A stretch of 64,000 bases of DNA, taken from positions 62,001 through 126,000 of the forward strand of contig NZ_JAPZSK010000006.1 in the NCBI RefSeq assembly GCF_027531815.1, written 5' to 3'. Position 1 is the first letter of the stretch. The number at the start of each line of letters is the position of its first letter. Under the pieces are notes generated by a model. The model was not told where the DNA came from. It worked only from the letters and a program-made list of their open reading frames with translations, and made no database searches. Of this stretch, positions 28,570 through 37,720 are shown one piece after another. The DNA comes from Gemmatimonas sp. (GTDB lineage Bacteria > Gemmatimonadota > Gemmatimonadetes > Gemmatimonadales > Gemmatimonadaceae). The translations under genes and the position numbers were made by a program.

Positions 28570-30303
28570 TCAGCCCAACTCGGCGCGGAGGCGGCGACGC
28601 AGCAGCACCTCGGCCTCACGGGCGGTGCTGCAGGCCATCGCCGCCACGGCGGCGTCGGTGGCGACGTCGGCGCGCACGCCGCGAATGATGCGTTTCACGT
28701 CGGCCACGGCCCGTGGGGCAACGCTGAGCTGCCGCAGCCCGAGCCCCAGCAGGGCGAAGACGGCGAGCGGCTGTGACGCCATCTCCCCACAGACGCACAC
28801 ATCGATGCCGTGTGCCGCCCCGGTAGCCTGCACCTGCGCCATGAGCCGCAGCACGGCGGGATGAAAGGGGGTGTAGCGCGGGGCCAAATTGGCATTGCCC
28901 CGGTCGACGGCCAGCATGTACTGCACCAGGTCATTGGACCCGATGCTGAAGAAGTCCACGTCGCGGACCAGCGTGTCGCAGGCCACGGCGGCAGCCGGCG
29001 TCTCGATCATCACGCCCAGGGGCACATCATCGCGGAACGGGACGCGGCGCGCGGCCAGTTCCTCGACGCATTCGCTGATGAGCTGTCGCGTTTCCCGTAC
29101 TTCATCCACGGTGACAACCAGCGGCAGCATGATGCGCAGGTCGCCGTGCACAGCGGCCCGCAGGAGTGCCCGCAGCTGCACCTTGAACAGCTCGCTCTCG
29201 TCGAGGCACATCCGGATGGCGCGCCAGCCGAGGAACGGATTGGCCTCGTGTGGGAAACCACCCACCGGCAACTTGTCACCGCCCACGTCGTAGGTGCGAA
29301 TGACGGTGGTGCGTCCACCAAACGCGAGCACGACCTTTCGGTAGGCGCGGTACTGTTCCTCCTCGTCGGGCATACTGGCGCGCCCCACCACCAGGAACTC
29401 GGTGCGCATGAGCCCCACGCCCTCGACGCCACTGTCGGCCCCGGCCTCGGCCTCTTCGGGGATATCGACATTGGCGCGCACGACGAGGCGCACGCCGTCG
29501 CGCGTGACCGGCTCGCTCATGGCGAGTTCGCGCAGGACGTCGGCGCGCCCCTCCTCCTCGGCCACGCGTTGCCGCGCCTCCTCCACTTCATGGTCGGTGG
29601 GGGCGATGACCAGCGTCCCCTCGGCACCATCGAGGATGGCCACCTCACCGCCGTGGAGGACGGACAGCGCCTGTCGCAACCCGACCACGGCGGGCAATCC
29701 CAGCGACCGCGCGAGGATGGCCACGTGCGCGGTGGCGGTACCGGCCTCGGTGGCAATGGCCGCGATGCACTCCCGATCGAGCTGCATCGTGAGCGACGGC
29801 GTGAGATCGTGCGTGACGAGGATGGTGTTGCTGCCGCGGGGCACGTCGACCGGGTCGTGGTCAGGCAGGTCGAGCAGCAGCGACAACACCCGGATGTGCA
29901 CGTCGGTCAAGTCGCCCACCTTCTCGCGCAGCATGGGAGCGCTCGATCGAGCGAAATGCTGCCGCCATTCGAGGAGGACGATATCAAACGCCTTCTCTGC
30001 GCCGAGATTCTGCCGGATGAGCGCGATCGTGCTCCTGATCAACTCCCCATCGTCGAGAATGGAGAGTTGCACATCGAAGATGGCCGCCTCCTCAGGCCCC
30101 GCCTGCGCTTCGGTGCGGGCGCGCAGGTGGCGCAGGCGCTCGCGTGCGCGCTCGACCGCGACGTGGAAGCGGGCAATCTCCTGGTCGATGTCGCCGTCTT
30201 CGATGACGCGATGACGAACCTCCGGAACCTCCCAGCGCAGCAGGTGCACCGGACCCACGACGATCCCCGGCGACGCGGGGATGCCGCGGAGGACCGACAG
30301 CAT
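28570..30303 (-). CDS. ptsI: Phosphoenolpyruvate-protein phosphotransferase (PTS enzyme I)
   Basis: 577 aa. It moves phosphate from PEP to HPr in the cytoplasm. The N-terminal domain holds the phosphorylated His193 in GTATAHVAILARSLG. The C-terminal PEP-binding barrel has GLMRTEFL, IRTYDVGGDK, IGSNDLVQYMLAVDRGN and catalytic Cys505 in VCGEMAS. The start directly abuts the HPr stop. All catalytic residues are intact, so the phosphorelay should be active. Confidence 0.97.
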   Translation of the reverse strand: MLSVLRGIPASPGIVVGPVHLLRWEVPEVRHRVIEDGDIDQEIARFHVAVERARERLRHLRARTEAQAGPEEAAIFDVQLSILDDGELIRSTIALIRQNLGAEKAFDIVLLEWRQHFARSSAPMLREKVGDLTDVHIRVLSLLLDLPDHDPVDVPRGSNTILVTHDLTPSLTMQLDRECIAAIATEAGTATAHVAILARSLGLPAVVGLRQALSVLHGGEVAILDGAEGTLVIAPTDHEVEEARQRVAEEEGRADVLRELAMSEPVTRDGVRLVVRANVDIPEEAEAGADSGVEGVGLMRTEFLVVGRASMPDEEEQYRAYRKVVLAFGGRTTVIRTYDVGGDKLPVGGFPHEANPFLGWRAIRMCLDESELFKVQLRALLRAAVHGDLRIMLPLVVTVDEVRETRQLISECVEELAARRVPFRDDVPLGVMIETPAAAVACDTLVRDVDFFSIGSNDLVQYMLAVDRGNANLAPRYTPFHPAVLRLMAQVQATGAAHGIDVCVCGEMASQPLAVFALLGLGLRQLSVAPRAVADVKRIIRGVRADVATDAAVAAMACSTAREAEVLLRRRLRAELG

Positions 30304-30570
30304 TCAGCTCTCTCCGAACCGGGCGGCGACCAGCGCCGACAGGGCATCGAGAGCGTCATCAGCGTCGGGGCCGGTCGCCTTGAGCGTAATGGTGGCACCA
30401 TACTCGGCGGCCAGCATCATGACTCCCATGATGCTCTTGCCGTTCACCTCGAGGTCATCACGCGAAATGGTGATGTCACTCTTGAACTTCGAGGCCGCCT
30501 TCACCATTTCGGCCGCGGGTCGCGCGTGCAACCCATGCTTGTTCACGATTTGGACAGATCGTTCAGCCAT
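30304..30570 (-). CDS. ptsH: Phosphocarrier protein HPr
   Basis: 88 aa. His15 in NKHGLHARPAA is the site phosphorylated by enzyme I. The regulatory serine is present in NGKSIMGVMML, the target of HPr kinase, which is encoded in the same cluster. The ATG at 30570 overlaps the EIID stop by one base (TGATG). Both sites intact implies energy-coupled and regulatory phosphorylation. Confidence 0.97.
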   Translation of the reverse strand: MAERSVQIVNKHGLHARPAAEMVKAASKFKSDITISRDDLEVNGKSIMGVMMLAAEYGATITLKATGPDADDALDALSALVAARFGES

Positions 30571-31403
30571 CAAGGGACCACCGAGTAAAGGACGAAGGCC
30601 GCGAGCAGCAGCAGGACGACGCGCCACCCCTCGGCACGGCCCCGCAGTCGCACGAGGAGTACTGCCAACACGGGAGTGGCGACCGCCACTCCCATCGGAA
30701 TGGGCGACAGTGGCTCCTGACCACCGATGGCCCGATGCACCGCCAGGGGGAGCGCCAAGCCGCCGAGCACTGCTGATACCCGTCCAATGTAGCGTGGTCC
30801 GTGCTGCAGCACCGGGTGCCCCATGGCGGTGGCCACGCGCAGGCCGGACTTCCAGCCTGCGCGCAGCCCCCAATCACGCAATCCCAGGTGCCCGACGTTG
30901 TACAGCACGAGGAATCCGAGGACCACGGCCAGGGGGGACCACCCGAACCCGAACAGCAGCAGCGCCACCAGGGAACAGGCGGGCAGCCATGCCGCCCACA
31001 CGAGGCGGTCGCCCAGGCTGCCCAGCGGGCCGCACAGCGCGGTACGGAAGCGTTCGATGCGGGCGGGCGGCACCTGTTCGAGTTCGGCACGCGCCAGCGC
31101 GCCGACGGCCAGGGAAGCGAGGTACGGATGGGCGTTGAAGTACATCGCCTGGCGGGCGAGCGCCTCGCGGTAGGGCTGCCCGTCGATCCCGCCCGGCAGC
31201 CGGCGCAGCGCCGGCTCCACGCAGAATCCCATGCCGTTCCCCACGAGGATTTCGTAGTTCCACGAGCCCTGAATGGCGAGGCAGCGCAGCAGCATGGCGG
31301 CCCGCAGCGATGTCGGCAACTCCGCCAGCGGGCGCGTGTCGGGGACCGGCATGCTCACCGTGTCGGTGCGCAACGCGGGGTTGTCGAGTCCTGTCTCAGG
31401 CAC
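30570..31403 (-). CDS. PTS mannose/fructose/sorbose family EIID component
   Basis: 277 aa from the GTG at 31403, which overlaps the EIIC stop by 8 bp; an ATG at 31352 is an alternative. Family features are the N-terminal AIQGSWNYEILVGNGMGF block, helical central part ALARAELEQVPP, and three to four C-terminal membrane helices (VALLLFGFGWSPLAVVLGFL and others). With EIIC it forms the membrane translocator of a mannose-type PTS. Confidence 0.93.
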   Translation of the reverse strand: MPETGLDNPALRTDTVSMPVPDTRPLAELPTSLRAAMLLRCLAIQGSWNYEILVGNGMGFCVEPALRRLPGGIDGQPYREALARQAMYFNAHPYLASLAVGALARAELEQVPPARIERFRTALCGPLGSLGDRLVWAAWLPACSLVALLLFGFGWSPLAVVLGFLVLYNVGHLGLRDWGLRAGWKSGLRVATAMGHPVLQHGPRYIGRVSAVLGGLALPLAVHRAIGGQEPLSPIPMGVAVATPVLAVLLVRLRGRAEGWRVVLLLLAAFVLYSVVP

Positions 31404-32106
31404 GGGCCACCACCAGCAGCGTGCCCACCGCCAGTGACGCCACGAAGAGGCGCCGAGTACCGGAAATGGCGTGGAAGTCCTTCCAAACCGACGCGGCGGC
31501 CACGGCGGCCACGGCGGTAACGACAATGGCGCGGGAGACGTCCTCACCCATCGTCCAGCGGGCATTCACCAACACGGCCAGCGGCCGCGCGACGAGAAAC
31601 ATGAGCGCCCCCAGCAGGGCCCCGCGAGCGAGATCGACGGTCATGCCGAAGACCTGCAGCCCCACCACGGTATTGCGCGACCCGCTTGCCAGCTGATCGA
31701 GTCGGGGACGGGCGAAGGCGGCAATGAGCTGGCGCTGCTTGACCATGCTCCAGCCACCAACCCACCCGGCCATGATGCCAACCAGCACAGCCACAACAAA
31801 AGCGCCCACGTCGGGAAAGGAGGAATGCGTGGCCCCCACCGAGGCTACGGCACCGGCCACCACCGAGGCACTGCCCCATTCGGGGTAACGCGAGGCGCCC
31901 ACCGGGAGCGATTCGAGTGCCAGACATTCGAGCGCCGTCCCGCATACGAGTCCCGCCTCGGGCGCGCCCAGGAACGCGCCGCCCAGCGTGGCGCCCACGA
32001 TGGGTCGGGAGATCATCGCCTGCGGAAAACTGACCACATCGAGTCCCACCACGGCGGCCAGCAACGCGAGTGGGATGACATCGACCAGGACGGCGAACCA
32101 CTCCAT
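31396..32106 (-). CDS. PTS mannose/fructose/sorbose family EIIC component
   Basis: 236 aa, strongly hydrophobic with about seven helices. EIIC-Man features include LDVVSFPQAMISRPIVGATLGG near the N-terminus and GTALECLALESLPVGASRYPEW, a motif region found around the substrate site in this family. It overlaps EIIB by 1 bp and EIID by 8 bp. Confidence 0.93.
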   Translation of the reverse strand: MEWFAVLVDVIPLALLAAVVGLDVVSFPQAMISRPIVGATLGGAFLGAPEAGLVCGTALECLALESLPVGASRYPEWGSASVVAGAVASVGATHSSFPDVGAFVVAVLVGIMAGWVGGWSMVKQRQLIAAFARPRLDQLASGSRNTVVGLQVFGMTVDLARGALLGALMFLVARPLAVLVNARWTMGEDVSRAIVVTAVAAVAAASVWKDFHAISGTRRLFVASLAVGTLLVVARA

Positions 32107-32600
32107 CAGGCGCCGGCGGTGGAGGTGAGCAACTCGGCGAGTGGTACGGGGCGCGCCGAAGGCACATCCTGGGCGGTGACGTCCACGCCGTGCGCCTCGA
32201 TGGCCCGCAGCCCCTGCTCCTCGGCCGCAGTAAGAAAGACGTAGCGCAGCCGTCCGGTGCGACCGGGCGAGTGATGCACGCCCCCCACGTTCACCGCCCG
32301 GATGGCGCCGCGCGCCGCGGCGACCAGGCGCTCCATGGTACCGATATCGCCTACCAGCAGCACGCCGGGCTCGGTACGCTGCGCATAGGTGGCGAGCTGC
32401 GCCGCCGCCTCATCCACGCCGTGAAAGAAGACCTGCATTTCCGGCGGAACGCCCATGCGGTACAGCTCCTGCTCCCACTCGCTCGCCGCCACATCGTCAT
32501 CCACGAGCACGATGAAGCGCAGTTCCAGTGGTTGTCCCCATCCCACGACCACCTGGCCGTGGATGAGGCGATCATCGATACGATAGAGCGCGATGGGCAT
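32106..32600 (-). CDS. PTS mannose/fructose/sorbose family EIIB component
   Basis: 164 aa. The phosphorylation site His14 lies in YRIDDRLIHGQVVVGWG, the family signature. The later VNVGGVHHSPGRTG segment is also typical. It is a soluble protein that takes phosphate from EIIA and passes it to the sugar entering through EIIC/EIID. Confidence 0.95.
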   Translation of the reverse strand: MPIALYRIDDRLIHGQVVVGWGQPLELRFIVLVDDDVAASEWEQELYRMGVPPEMQVFFHGVDEAAAQLATYAQRTEPGVLLVGDIGTMERLVAAARGAIRAVNVGGVHHSPGRTGRLRYVFLTAAEEQGLRAIEAHGVDVTAQDVPSARPVPLAELLTSTAGA

Positions 32601-32624
32601 GCGATGGGGAGAACGAGGGCGCCG

Positions 32625-33038
32625 TCAGGCGCCGTGCACGGGTACACCGTGCGCAGTCATGGACGCGCGCCCGCGATCGAGCGCCCCCTGCACCGCCTGA
32701 AGCGGATCGGCCTCATCCTGCATGGCGAAGTCGAGGAGCAACGAGAGGTTGATGCCGGTGACCAGCAGTACCCCAGGGCGTTCGCGGATCATGCGACGCA
32801 CAGCCATGGTGCAGCTGCCGGCCGGCAGGTCGGTGAACACCACGCGCGCCCCCGTCTCGTCGAGCGCGCGCGCCAGCGCGCCCTGAATGTCATCGAGGCA
32901 GAGGCCGGTGTTGGAGATCGCCACGAACTGTCCGCCGCGCCCGGTGATCTGATCGACCGCCGAAATGATGCCGCTGGCAAAGGTGCCGTGCCCGGCCACC
33001 ACCCCCCGCACCGGCACGGTCCGCTGCGTATCCGTCAC
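32625..33038 (-). CDS. PTS mannose-family EIIA component
   Basis: 137 aa. His17 in VVAGHGTFASG is the expected phosphorylation site, followed by the Rossmann-like Man-IIA fold (VVFTDLPAGSC, then VLLVTGINLSLLLDF). It starts with GTG at 33038, overlapping the hprK stop by one base (TAGTG). It links HPr to EIIB. The EIIA is a separate protein here, not fused to EIIB. Confidence 0.94.
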   Translation of the reverse strand: MTDTQRTVPVRGVVAGHGTFASGIISAVDQITGRGGQFVAISNTGLCLDDIQGALARALDETGARVVFTDLPAGSCTMAVRRMIRERPGVLLVTGINLSLLLDFAMQDEADPLQAVQGALDRGRASMTAHGVPVHGA

Positions 33039-34012
33039 TACTCGTCATCCTCCTGCAAGTACCGCTGCACGTCCGACTGTCGGCGCATCTGGCCGATGAG
33101 GCGTTCGTTGAAGGCGGTCGCGGTATCGTATCCGCGATAATAGCGCAGGAGATGGTTCATGGCGATCACCTCGGCTATCACCGTGATGTTCTTCCCGGGG
33201 TTGAGATGCACGGTGATCTTGGGGATTTCCACGCCGAGGATGTCGATCGTCTGCACGTCGAGCCCGGTGCGATCCACCTGGGCGTCGGCGTCCCATTCCT
33301 CGAGGACGACGACGACTTCGAGGCGCTTCTGCTGGCGCACGGCGTGAATGCCGAAGATGGCGGGAATGTCGAGCAGCCCCACGCCACGGATTTCCATGAA
33401 GTGCCGCTGCAGCTCGTGTCCCTTGCCGATGAGCACGTCGTTGCCTCGGCGCGAGACGAACACGAGGTCGTCGGCCACGAGCCGGTGGCCCCGTTCGACG
33501 AGATCGAGCACGCACTCCGACTTGCCGATCCCACTCTTGCCGGTGAAGAAGAGCCCCACGCCGTACACGTCGGCAAGTGACCCGTGCATGGTGGTGGTGG
33601 GCGCGAACTGGTCGGCGAGGAACGGCTTGATGAGCCGATAGAACTCGGCGGTCTTGAGGCGCGAGCGCAGCATTGTCACGCCGGCCTCGTCGGCGAGCCG
33701 CGCAAGCGGCTCCGGCGGCTCGAGGGCCTTCGTGATGAAGGCGCAGGGGATGGGGAATCCGAAGAACTGTTCGAGGTTGATGGCGCGCTGGGCAGCGTCG
33801 ATCGACTGCAGATAGGTGATCTCGGTTTCGCCGAGCACCTGGATGCGCTGGTACGGAAACCGGTTGATGTACCCGGCGAGGACGAGCCCCGGGCTGGACG
33901 CCTCGGGGCTCGTGATCTCGCGATCGAGACCGGTGGCCGGGCCGAGCAGCTCCAGCTCGAGCACATCCTTCATGCGCTCGTAGAGCGTGCCAACGGTCAG
34001 GCGTCGTGTCAC
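33038..34012 (-). CDS. hprK: HPr kinase/phosphorylase
   Basis: 324 aa. It phosphorylates and dephosphorylates HPr on its serine in response to energy state. The C-terminal catalytic domain has Walker A GKSGIGKS (158-165), catalytic His143 in MHGSLADVYG, and the HprK signature MEIRGVGLLDI. It starts with GTG at 34012, overlapping hpf by 4 bp (GTGA). The adjacent HPr keeps the target serine. No CcpA-like regulator is in the window. Confidence 0.97.
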   Translation of the reverse strand: MTRRLTVGTLYERMKDVLELELLGPATGLDREITSPEASSPGLVLAGYINRFPYQRIQVLGETEITYLQSIDAAQRAINLEQFFGFPIPCAFITKALEPPEPLARLADEAGVTMLRSRLKTAEFYRLIKPFLADQFAPTTTMHGSLADVYGVGLFFTGKSGIGKSECVLDLVERGHRLVADDLVFVSRRGNDVLIGKGHELQRHFMEIRGVGLLDIPAIFGIHAVRQQKRLEVVVVLEEWDADAQVDRTGLDVQTIDILGVEIPKITVHLNPGKNITVIAEVIAMNHLLRYYRGYDTATAFNERLIGQMRRQSDVQRYLQEDDE

Positions 34013-34320
34013 CCGGTGCGATCTCCGTCACGCGGAACGCGGCGTGAGCGCCGGACGCGCGCCACCTGGCTCTCGAGTCGCTGGACGGCCGTGGACAGTG
34101 CCGGCGCAAAGGCGTGCGCATCGGCCACGGCGAAGAGTTCACGATGGCGGGATCCGCGCAGGACGATCTCGACGCGACGCGTAGGCCCATCGCCCACGAA
34201 TCGCACGATGGCGTTGGCGACGTTGTGCAGTCGCGTCGCAATGCGGCGGATGGCCTTTTCGGCCTGGGTGCGAAGTGTCTCGGACACTTCGGCATGGTGC
34301 GCGTGCAGGATGATCTCCAT
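34009..34320 (-). CDS. hpf: Ribosome hibernation-promoting factor, short form
   Basis: 103 aa. It matches the RaiA/HPF fold: the N-terminal strand EIILHAHHAEVSETLRTQAEKA, a basic helix with IRRIATRLHNVANAIV, and the paired strand VEIVLRGSRHRELF. It lacks the C-terminal dimerisation domain of long HPF. It binds 30S subunits in stationary phase. The stop overlaps the hprK start and the start abuts the glycosyltransferase stop. Confidence 0.9.
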   Translation of the reverse strand: MEIILHAHHAEVSETLRTQAEKAIRRIATRLHNVANAIVRFVGDGPTRRVEIVLRGSRHRELFAVADAHAFAPALSTAVQRLESQVARVRRSRRVPRDGDRTG

Positions 34321-35468
34321 CAGCGACCTTCCTCCCTTCCCACCACCTCACGGAGGTGGGCTTCGGTCTCCTTCGCGGCGTTCGCCCAGGTGAACCCCTC
34401 GGCGAATCGTCGTGCATTGGCCCCCAGGCGTTCGACGAGCGTCCGCTCGCCGCTGAGGCGCCGCATGCAGGCAGCCATCGCGGTCACGTCGCCGTGGGGC
34501 ACGAGAAATCCGGTCTCGTCGTGCTTCACGGACTCGCGGATGCCCGGGGAGTTCGACGCAATCACCGGGGTGCCGCTCGCAGCCGCTTCCAGGTTCGTGA
34601 TTCCCCATCCCTCCTTTGGTGAAGCGAAAACGGTGGCCCACGCCCGTCGCAGCAGGGCACACTTGGCAGTCTCGTCGATACGCCCCAGAAACCGTACCCG
34701 TGAAGCCACCCCCAAGTTTCCCGCCAACCGCTCGAGTTCCTGGCGGAACTCGCCAGCCCCGGCCACTTCGAGGGTGGCTTCGGGAACGCCGCAGGCGGCG
34801 AAGGCACGCAACACGAGATCTACGCCCTTATACTTCTTCAAGCGACCCAGATACGCAAACAGGGGCTGAGCCGCACGAACGGCGGGATCGGGCGTGTAGT
34901 GGGAGCTGTCGATTCCCGGGAAAATGACGCGAATGCGCTCGGCGGCGATACCGCGCTGCACGAGGTCGTCCTTGGTGCTCTGGCTGATGGCCTCGAAATC
35001 GCGCCCCCGGTAGACCCACGGGAGCGGCTTCTCGGAGAGCCAGACCGCGGTTGCCAGCGGCACGGACAGCTCCTGGAAGGCGGTGCCACCAAAGAGATGC
35101 GGTACCAGTGCGACCAGCCGCGGAACGCGCCAGGTGGGGGTGAACAGCGGCACCTTGTTGATGTCTTCCACCAGCACGTCGAAGCCGCGGTCTGCGAGGT
35201 GCGTGTGCCAGTAGCGGCGCGCCAGAAACGGAAACGACTGTCGCGTTCCCACGCGGTGCACCTCGATGCCGTCCAGCGTGGCGCGGGGCGGACACCCTGG
35301 CCAGCCGCCGCACAGCAACACCACTTCGTGGCCCCACTGGGCCAGACGGCCGAAGATCTCGTGCAGATGGATCTCCGCACCACCGGCTAGCGGATTGTCG
35401 CGACACTGCCAGTTCACGACGGCAATGCGCAGGCGTTCCGGCCCACCGTGGTTGCTGCCAGCGCTCAC
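34320..35468 (-). CDS. Glycosyltransferase family 4 protein
   Basis: 382 aa, GT-B fold. The N-terminal acceptor domain starts RIAVVNWQCRDNPLAGGAEIH. The C-terminal donor domain has the linker AYLGRLKKYKGVDLVLRAF and the nucleotide-sugar motif PSPKEGWG-type FASPKEGWGITNLEAAASGTP, with the expected ExxxxxE-like acidic pair. It is likely cytoplasmic and builds a cell-surface glycan; donor and acceptor are unknown. It starts with GTG at 35468, overlapping the nusB stop by 4 bp. Confidence 0.93.
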   Translation of the reverse strand: MSAGSNHGGPERLRIAVVNWQCRDNPLAGGAEIHLHEIFGRLAQWGHEVVLLCGGWPGCPPRATLDGIEVHRVGTRQSFPFLARRYWHTHLADRGFDVLVEDINKVPLFTPTWRVPRLVALVPHLFGGTAFQELSVPLATAVWLSEKPLPWVYRGRDFEAISQSTKDDLVQRGIAAERIRVIFPGIDSSHYTPDPAVRAAQPLFAYLGRLKKYKGVDLVLRAFAACGVPEATLEVAGAGEFRQELERLAGNLGVASRVRFLGRIDETAKCALLRRAWATVFASPKEGWGITNLEAAASGTPVIASNSPGIRESVKHDETGFLVPHGDVTAMAACMRRLSGERTLVERLGANARRFAEGFTWANAAKETEAHLREVVGREEGR

Positions 35469-35977
35469 AGCTTGCCGAGCTTGCGCGCGTAAGCGTCGAG
35501 CACCCCGTTCACGAAGCGGGCGCTGCGTTCGGTGCCGTAGCGTTCCGCCAGGTGCACCGCCTCCTGCAGCACGACCTTCACTGGCGCCTCATCGCGCGCC
35601 AGCTCGGCCGCCGCGAGCCGCAACACCGCCCGTTCGATGGCGCCCAACCGTTCGAGCCGCCAGTTGTTGGTGACCTCGCCAAGCGCCGCATCCAGTTGCT
35701 CGCCGCGGTCGGCCACCGTGGCCACCAGGCGCGAGGCGAAGGCGCGTTCGTCGGGGGCCACGGCGAGGTCATCGAAGACCGTCGTGGCGATACGTCGCAG
35801 TTGCGTGTGGTCGCGCAGGTCGGCCGCATACAGCGCCTGCAGGGCCCGCGCCCGTCCCCGGGTCTCCACCCGTTCGGTCTTGCTGGTGGCCTTGCCGCGA
35901 GCGCGCCGCCCCTTCGCGGGGAGCAGCGGCTCCTGCGTCGGTCCATCCCAGAAATCATCGTCACGGAGCGTGCTCAT
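35465..35977 (-). CDS. nusB: Transcription antitermination factor NusB
   Basis: 170 aa. A basic, poorly conserved N-terminal extension of about 38 residues precedes the NusB fold: TRGRARALQALYAADLRD, then NNWRLERLGAIERAVLRLA, then VVLQEAVHLAERYGTERSARFVNGVLD. It acts in rRNA antitermination with NusE. It overlaps ribH by 4 bp; a ribH-nusB pairing is very common. Confidence 0.96.
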   Translation of the reverse strand: MSTLRDDDFWDGPTQEPLLPAKGRRARGKATSKTERVETRGRARALQALYAADLRDHTQLRRIATTVFDDLAVAPDERAFASRLVATVADRGEQLDAALGEVTNNWRLERLGAIERAVLRLAAAELARDEAPVKVVLQEAVHLAERYGTERSARFVNGVLDAYARKLGKL

Positions 35978-36468
35978 GCATCCTCCTCACCGAACGACTC
36001 GTCGGGGAACGCCCGGTCGAACAGGTCGAGCACTTCGAGTGCGGCCAGCGCCGCGTCGTCCCCCTTGTTGCCATGTGCGCCACCGGCACGCGCCTCGGCC
36101 TGTGCCATGGTATCGGTGGTGAGCAGGCCGAGCGTGACCGGCACCTCGAAGTCGCGGGACGCGTCCATGAGGCCGCGCGACGCCTCCCCGGCCACGAAGT
36201 CGAAGTGCGGGGTGTCGCCGCGCACCACGGCGCCCACGACCACGGCTGCATCGTACTTGCCGGTGGCGAGTGCCCGCCGCACGGCCGTGGGCAGCTCCCA
36301 CGCTCCGGGCACCCAGAGCACGTCGATGTCGTCGAAAGCGACGCCACGTGCGGCCAGGGTGCTCACGGCCCCCTCGGCAAGGGGCACCGTGATGCTTTCG
36401 TTGAAGCGACTGGCAACAACCACGATGCGACGTCCTTCGCCGCGGGGCTCCCCCGTGAATTCAGCCAC
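35974..36468 (-). CDS. ribH: 6,7-dimethyl-8-ribityllumazine synthase
   Basis: 164 aa from the GTG at 36468, 7 bp after the ribBA stop; this gives a normal length. A GTG at 36537 would add 23 residues overlapping ribBA and is less likely. Signatures are VASRFNESIT, WVPGAWELP, GAVVRGDTPHFDFV and the catalytic-histidine region. It performs the penultimate step of riboflavin synthesis and probably forms an icosahedral shell. The C-terminus is longer than usual and acidic. Confidence 0.95.
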   Translation of the reverse strand: MAEFTGEPRGEGRRIVVVASRFNESITVPLAEGAVSTLAARGVAFDDIDVLWVPGAWELPTAVRRALATGKYDAAVVVGAVVRGDTPHFDFVAGEASRGLMDASRDFEVPVTLGLLTTDTMAQAEARAGGAHGNKGDDAALAALEVLDLFDRAFPDESFGEEDA

Positions 36469-36475
36469 GTTGATC

Positions 36476-37720
36476 TCAGACGGCGAAGAGGTGTCCAAGC
36501 TTGGTTCGCTTGGTTTCAAGATAGGAAGCGTTCTCACTCGTGGACGGGGCCTCGATGCGCACCCGGTCCTTCAGCACGAGGCCGTAGCCATCGAGCCCGA
36601 CGAGCTTGCGCGGATTGTTGGTGAGGATGCGGATGGAGCGCACGCCAAGATCCAGCAGAATCTGTGCGCCAATGCCGTAGTTGCGCAGGTCGGGAGCGAA
36701 GCCGAGGCGCTCGTTGGCCTCGACCGTGTCGGCACCGGTGTCCTGCAACTCGTATGCCTTGAGCTTGTTGAGCAAGCCAATGCCGCGTCCTTCCTGGTCG
36801 AGATACACAATGACCCCACGCCCTTCAGCCTGGATCATCTGCATGGCCGTTTCCAGCTGCCAGCCGCAATCGCAGCGCCGCGAGTGGAACACGTCGCCGG
36901 TGAGGCACTTGCTGTGCATGCGCACGAGGATGTCCTCCCCGTGAGTGACCTCACCGTACGCGATGGCGATGTGCTCCCGGTTGTCGACGTCGTTGCGATA
37001 GCCCACGATGCGCCAATCCCCGTAATCGGTGGGGAGACGGGCGTCGGCCATGCGATGCACGAGCCGTTCGTGGCGAAGCCGGTACGCCACCAGCTGGGCG
37101 ATGGTGATGAAGGTGAGGCCGTGCTCCCTGGCGTACACCTCGAGTTGCGGGCGGCGCGCGGTGGTACCGTCCTTGTTGAGGATCTCGCAGATGACGCCAG
37201 CGGGGTGTAGCCCGGCCAGTCGGGCGATATCCACGGCGGCTTCGGTGTGCCCCACGCGCTGCAGCACGCCGCCGTTGCGTGCACGCAACGGATGAATGTG
37301 TCCCGGCACGCGCAGGTCGGCGCGGGTGGCGCTGGGGTCCACCGCCACCCGAATGGTGGTCGCCCGGTCACTGGCGCTGATGCCGGTGCTCACGCCGTAC
37401 TTCGCCGCCGCGTCAATGCTGACGGTGAAGGCGGTGCTCATGGCCTCGGTGTTGTGATCGACCTGCATCTCGAGCCCGAGGCGATCCGCCCACTCGTTGG
37501 TCATGGCAAGACAGATCATGCCTTTGGCTTCGAGCATGAAGTTCACCATTTCGGGCGTGACCAACTCGGCCGCGCAGACGAGATCCCCCTCGTTTTCGCG
37601 ATCCTCGTCGTCGGCCACGACCACGAACTTGCCAGCGGCAATGTCGGCCAGTGCCTGTTCGACGGTGCCGAACACCGGCTCGGCATGATCGGCGGTCGCT
37701 GTTTCCGTATCCTGCATCAT
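36476..37720 (-). CDS. ribBA: Bifunctional DHBP synthase / GTP cyclohydrolase II
   Basis: 414 aa. The N-terminal half is 3,4-dihydroxy-2-butanone-4-phosphate synthase with the acidic loop DDEDRENEGDL and the GHIHPLRAR motif. The C-terminal half is GTP cyclohydrolase II with zinc cysteines in HSKCLTGDVFHSRRCDCGW and the YLDQEGRGIGL catalytic segment. Both active sites look intact. It supplies both precursors of riboflavin. The ATG at 37720 overlaps the ribE stop (ATGA). Confidence 0.97.
   Translation of the reverse strand: MMQDTETATADHAEPVFGTVEQALADIAAGKFVVVADDEDRENEGDLVCAAELVTPEMVNFMLEAKGMICLAMTNEWADRLGLEMQVDHNTEAMSTAFTVSIDAAAKYGVSTGISASDRATTIRVAVDPSATRADLRVPGHIHPLRARNGGVLQRVGHTEAAVDIARLAGLHPAGVICEILNKDGTTARRPQLEVYAREHGLTFITIAQLVAYRLRHERLVHRMADARLPTDYGDWRIVGYRNDVDNREHIAIAYGEVTHGEDILVRMHSKCLTGDVFHSRRCDCGWQLETAMQMIQAEGRGVIVYLDQEGRGIGLLNKLKAYELQDTGADTVEANERLGFAPDLRNYGIGAQILLDLGVRSIRILTNNPRKLVGLDGYGLVLKDRVRIEAPSTSENASYLETKRTKLGHLFAV

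Noticed and set aside
28810-30588. 592-codon open frame opposite ptsI and ptsH
   Set aside because: It is a shadow of two unmistakable PTS proteins and has no ribosome site or recognisable sequence.
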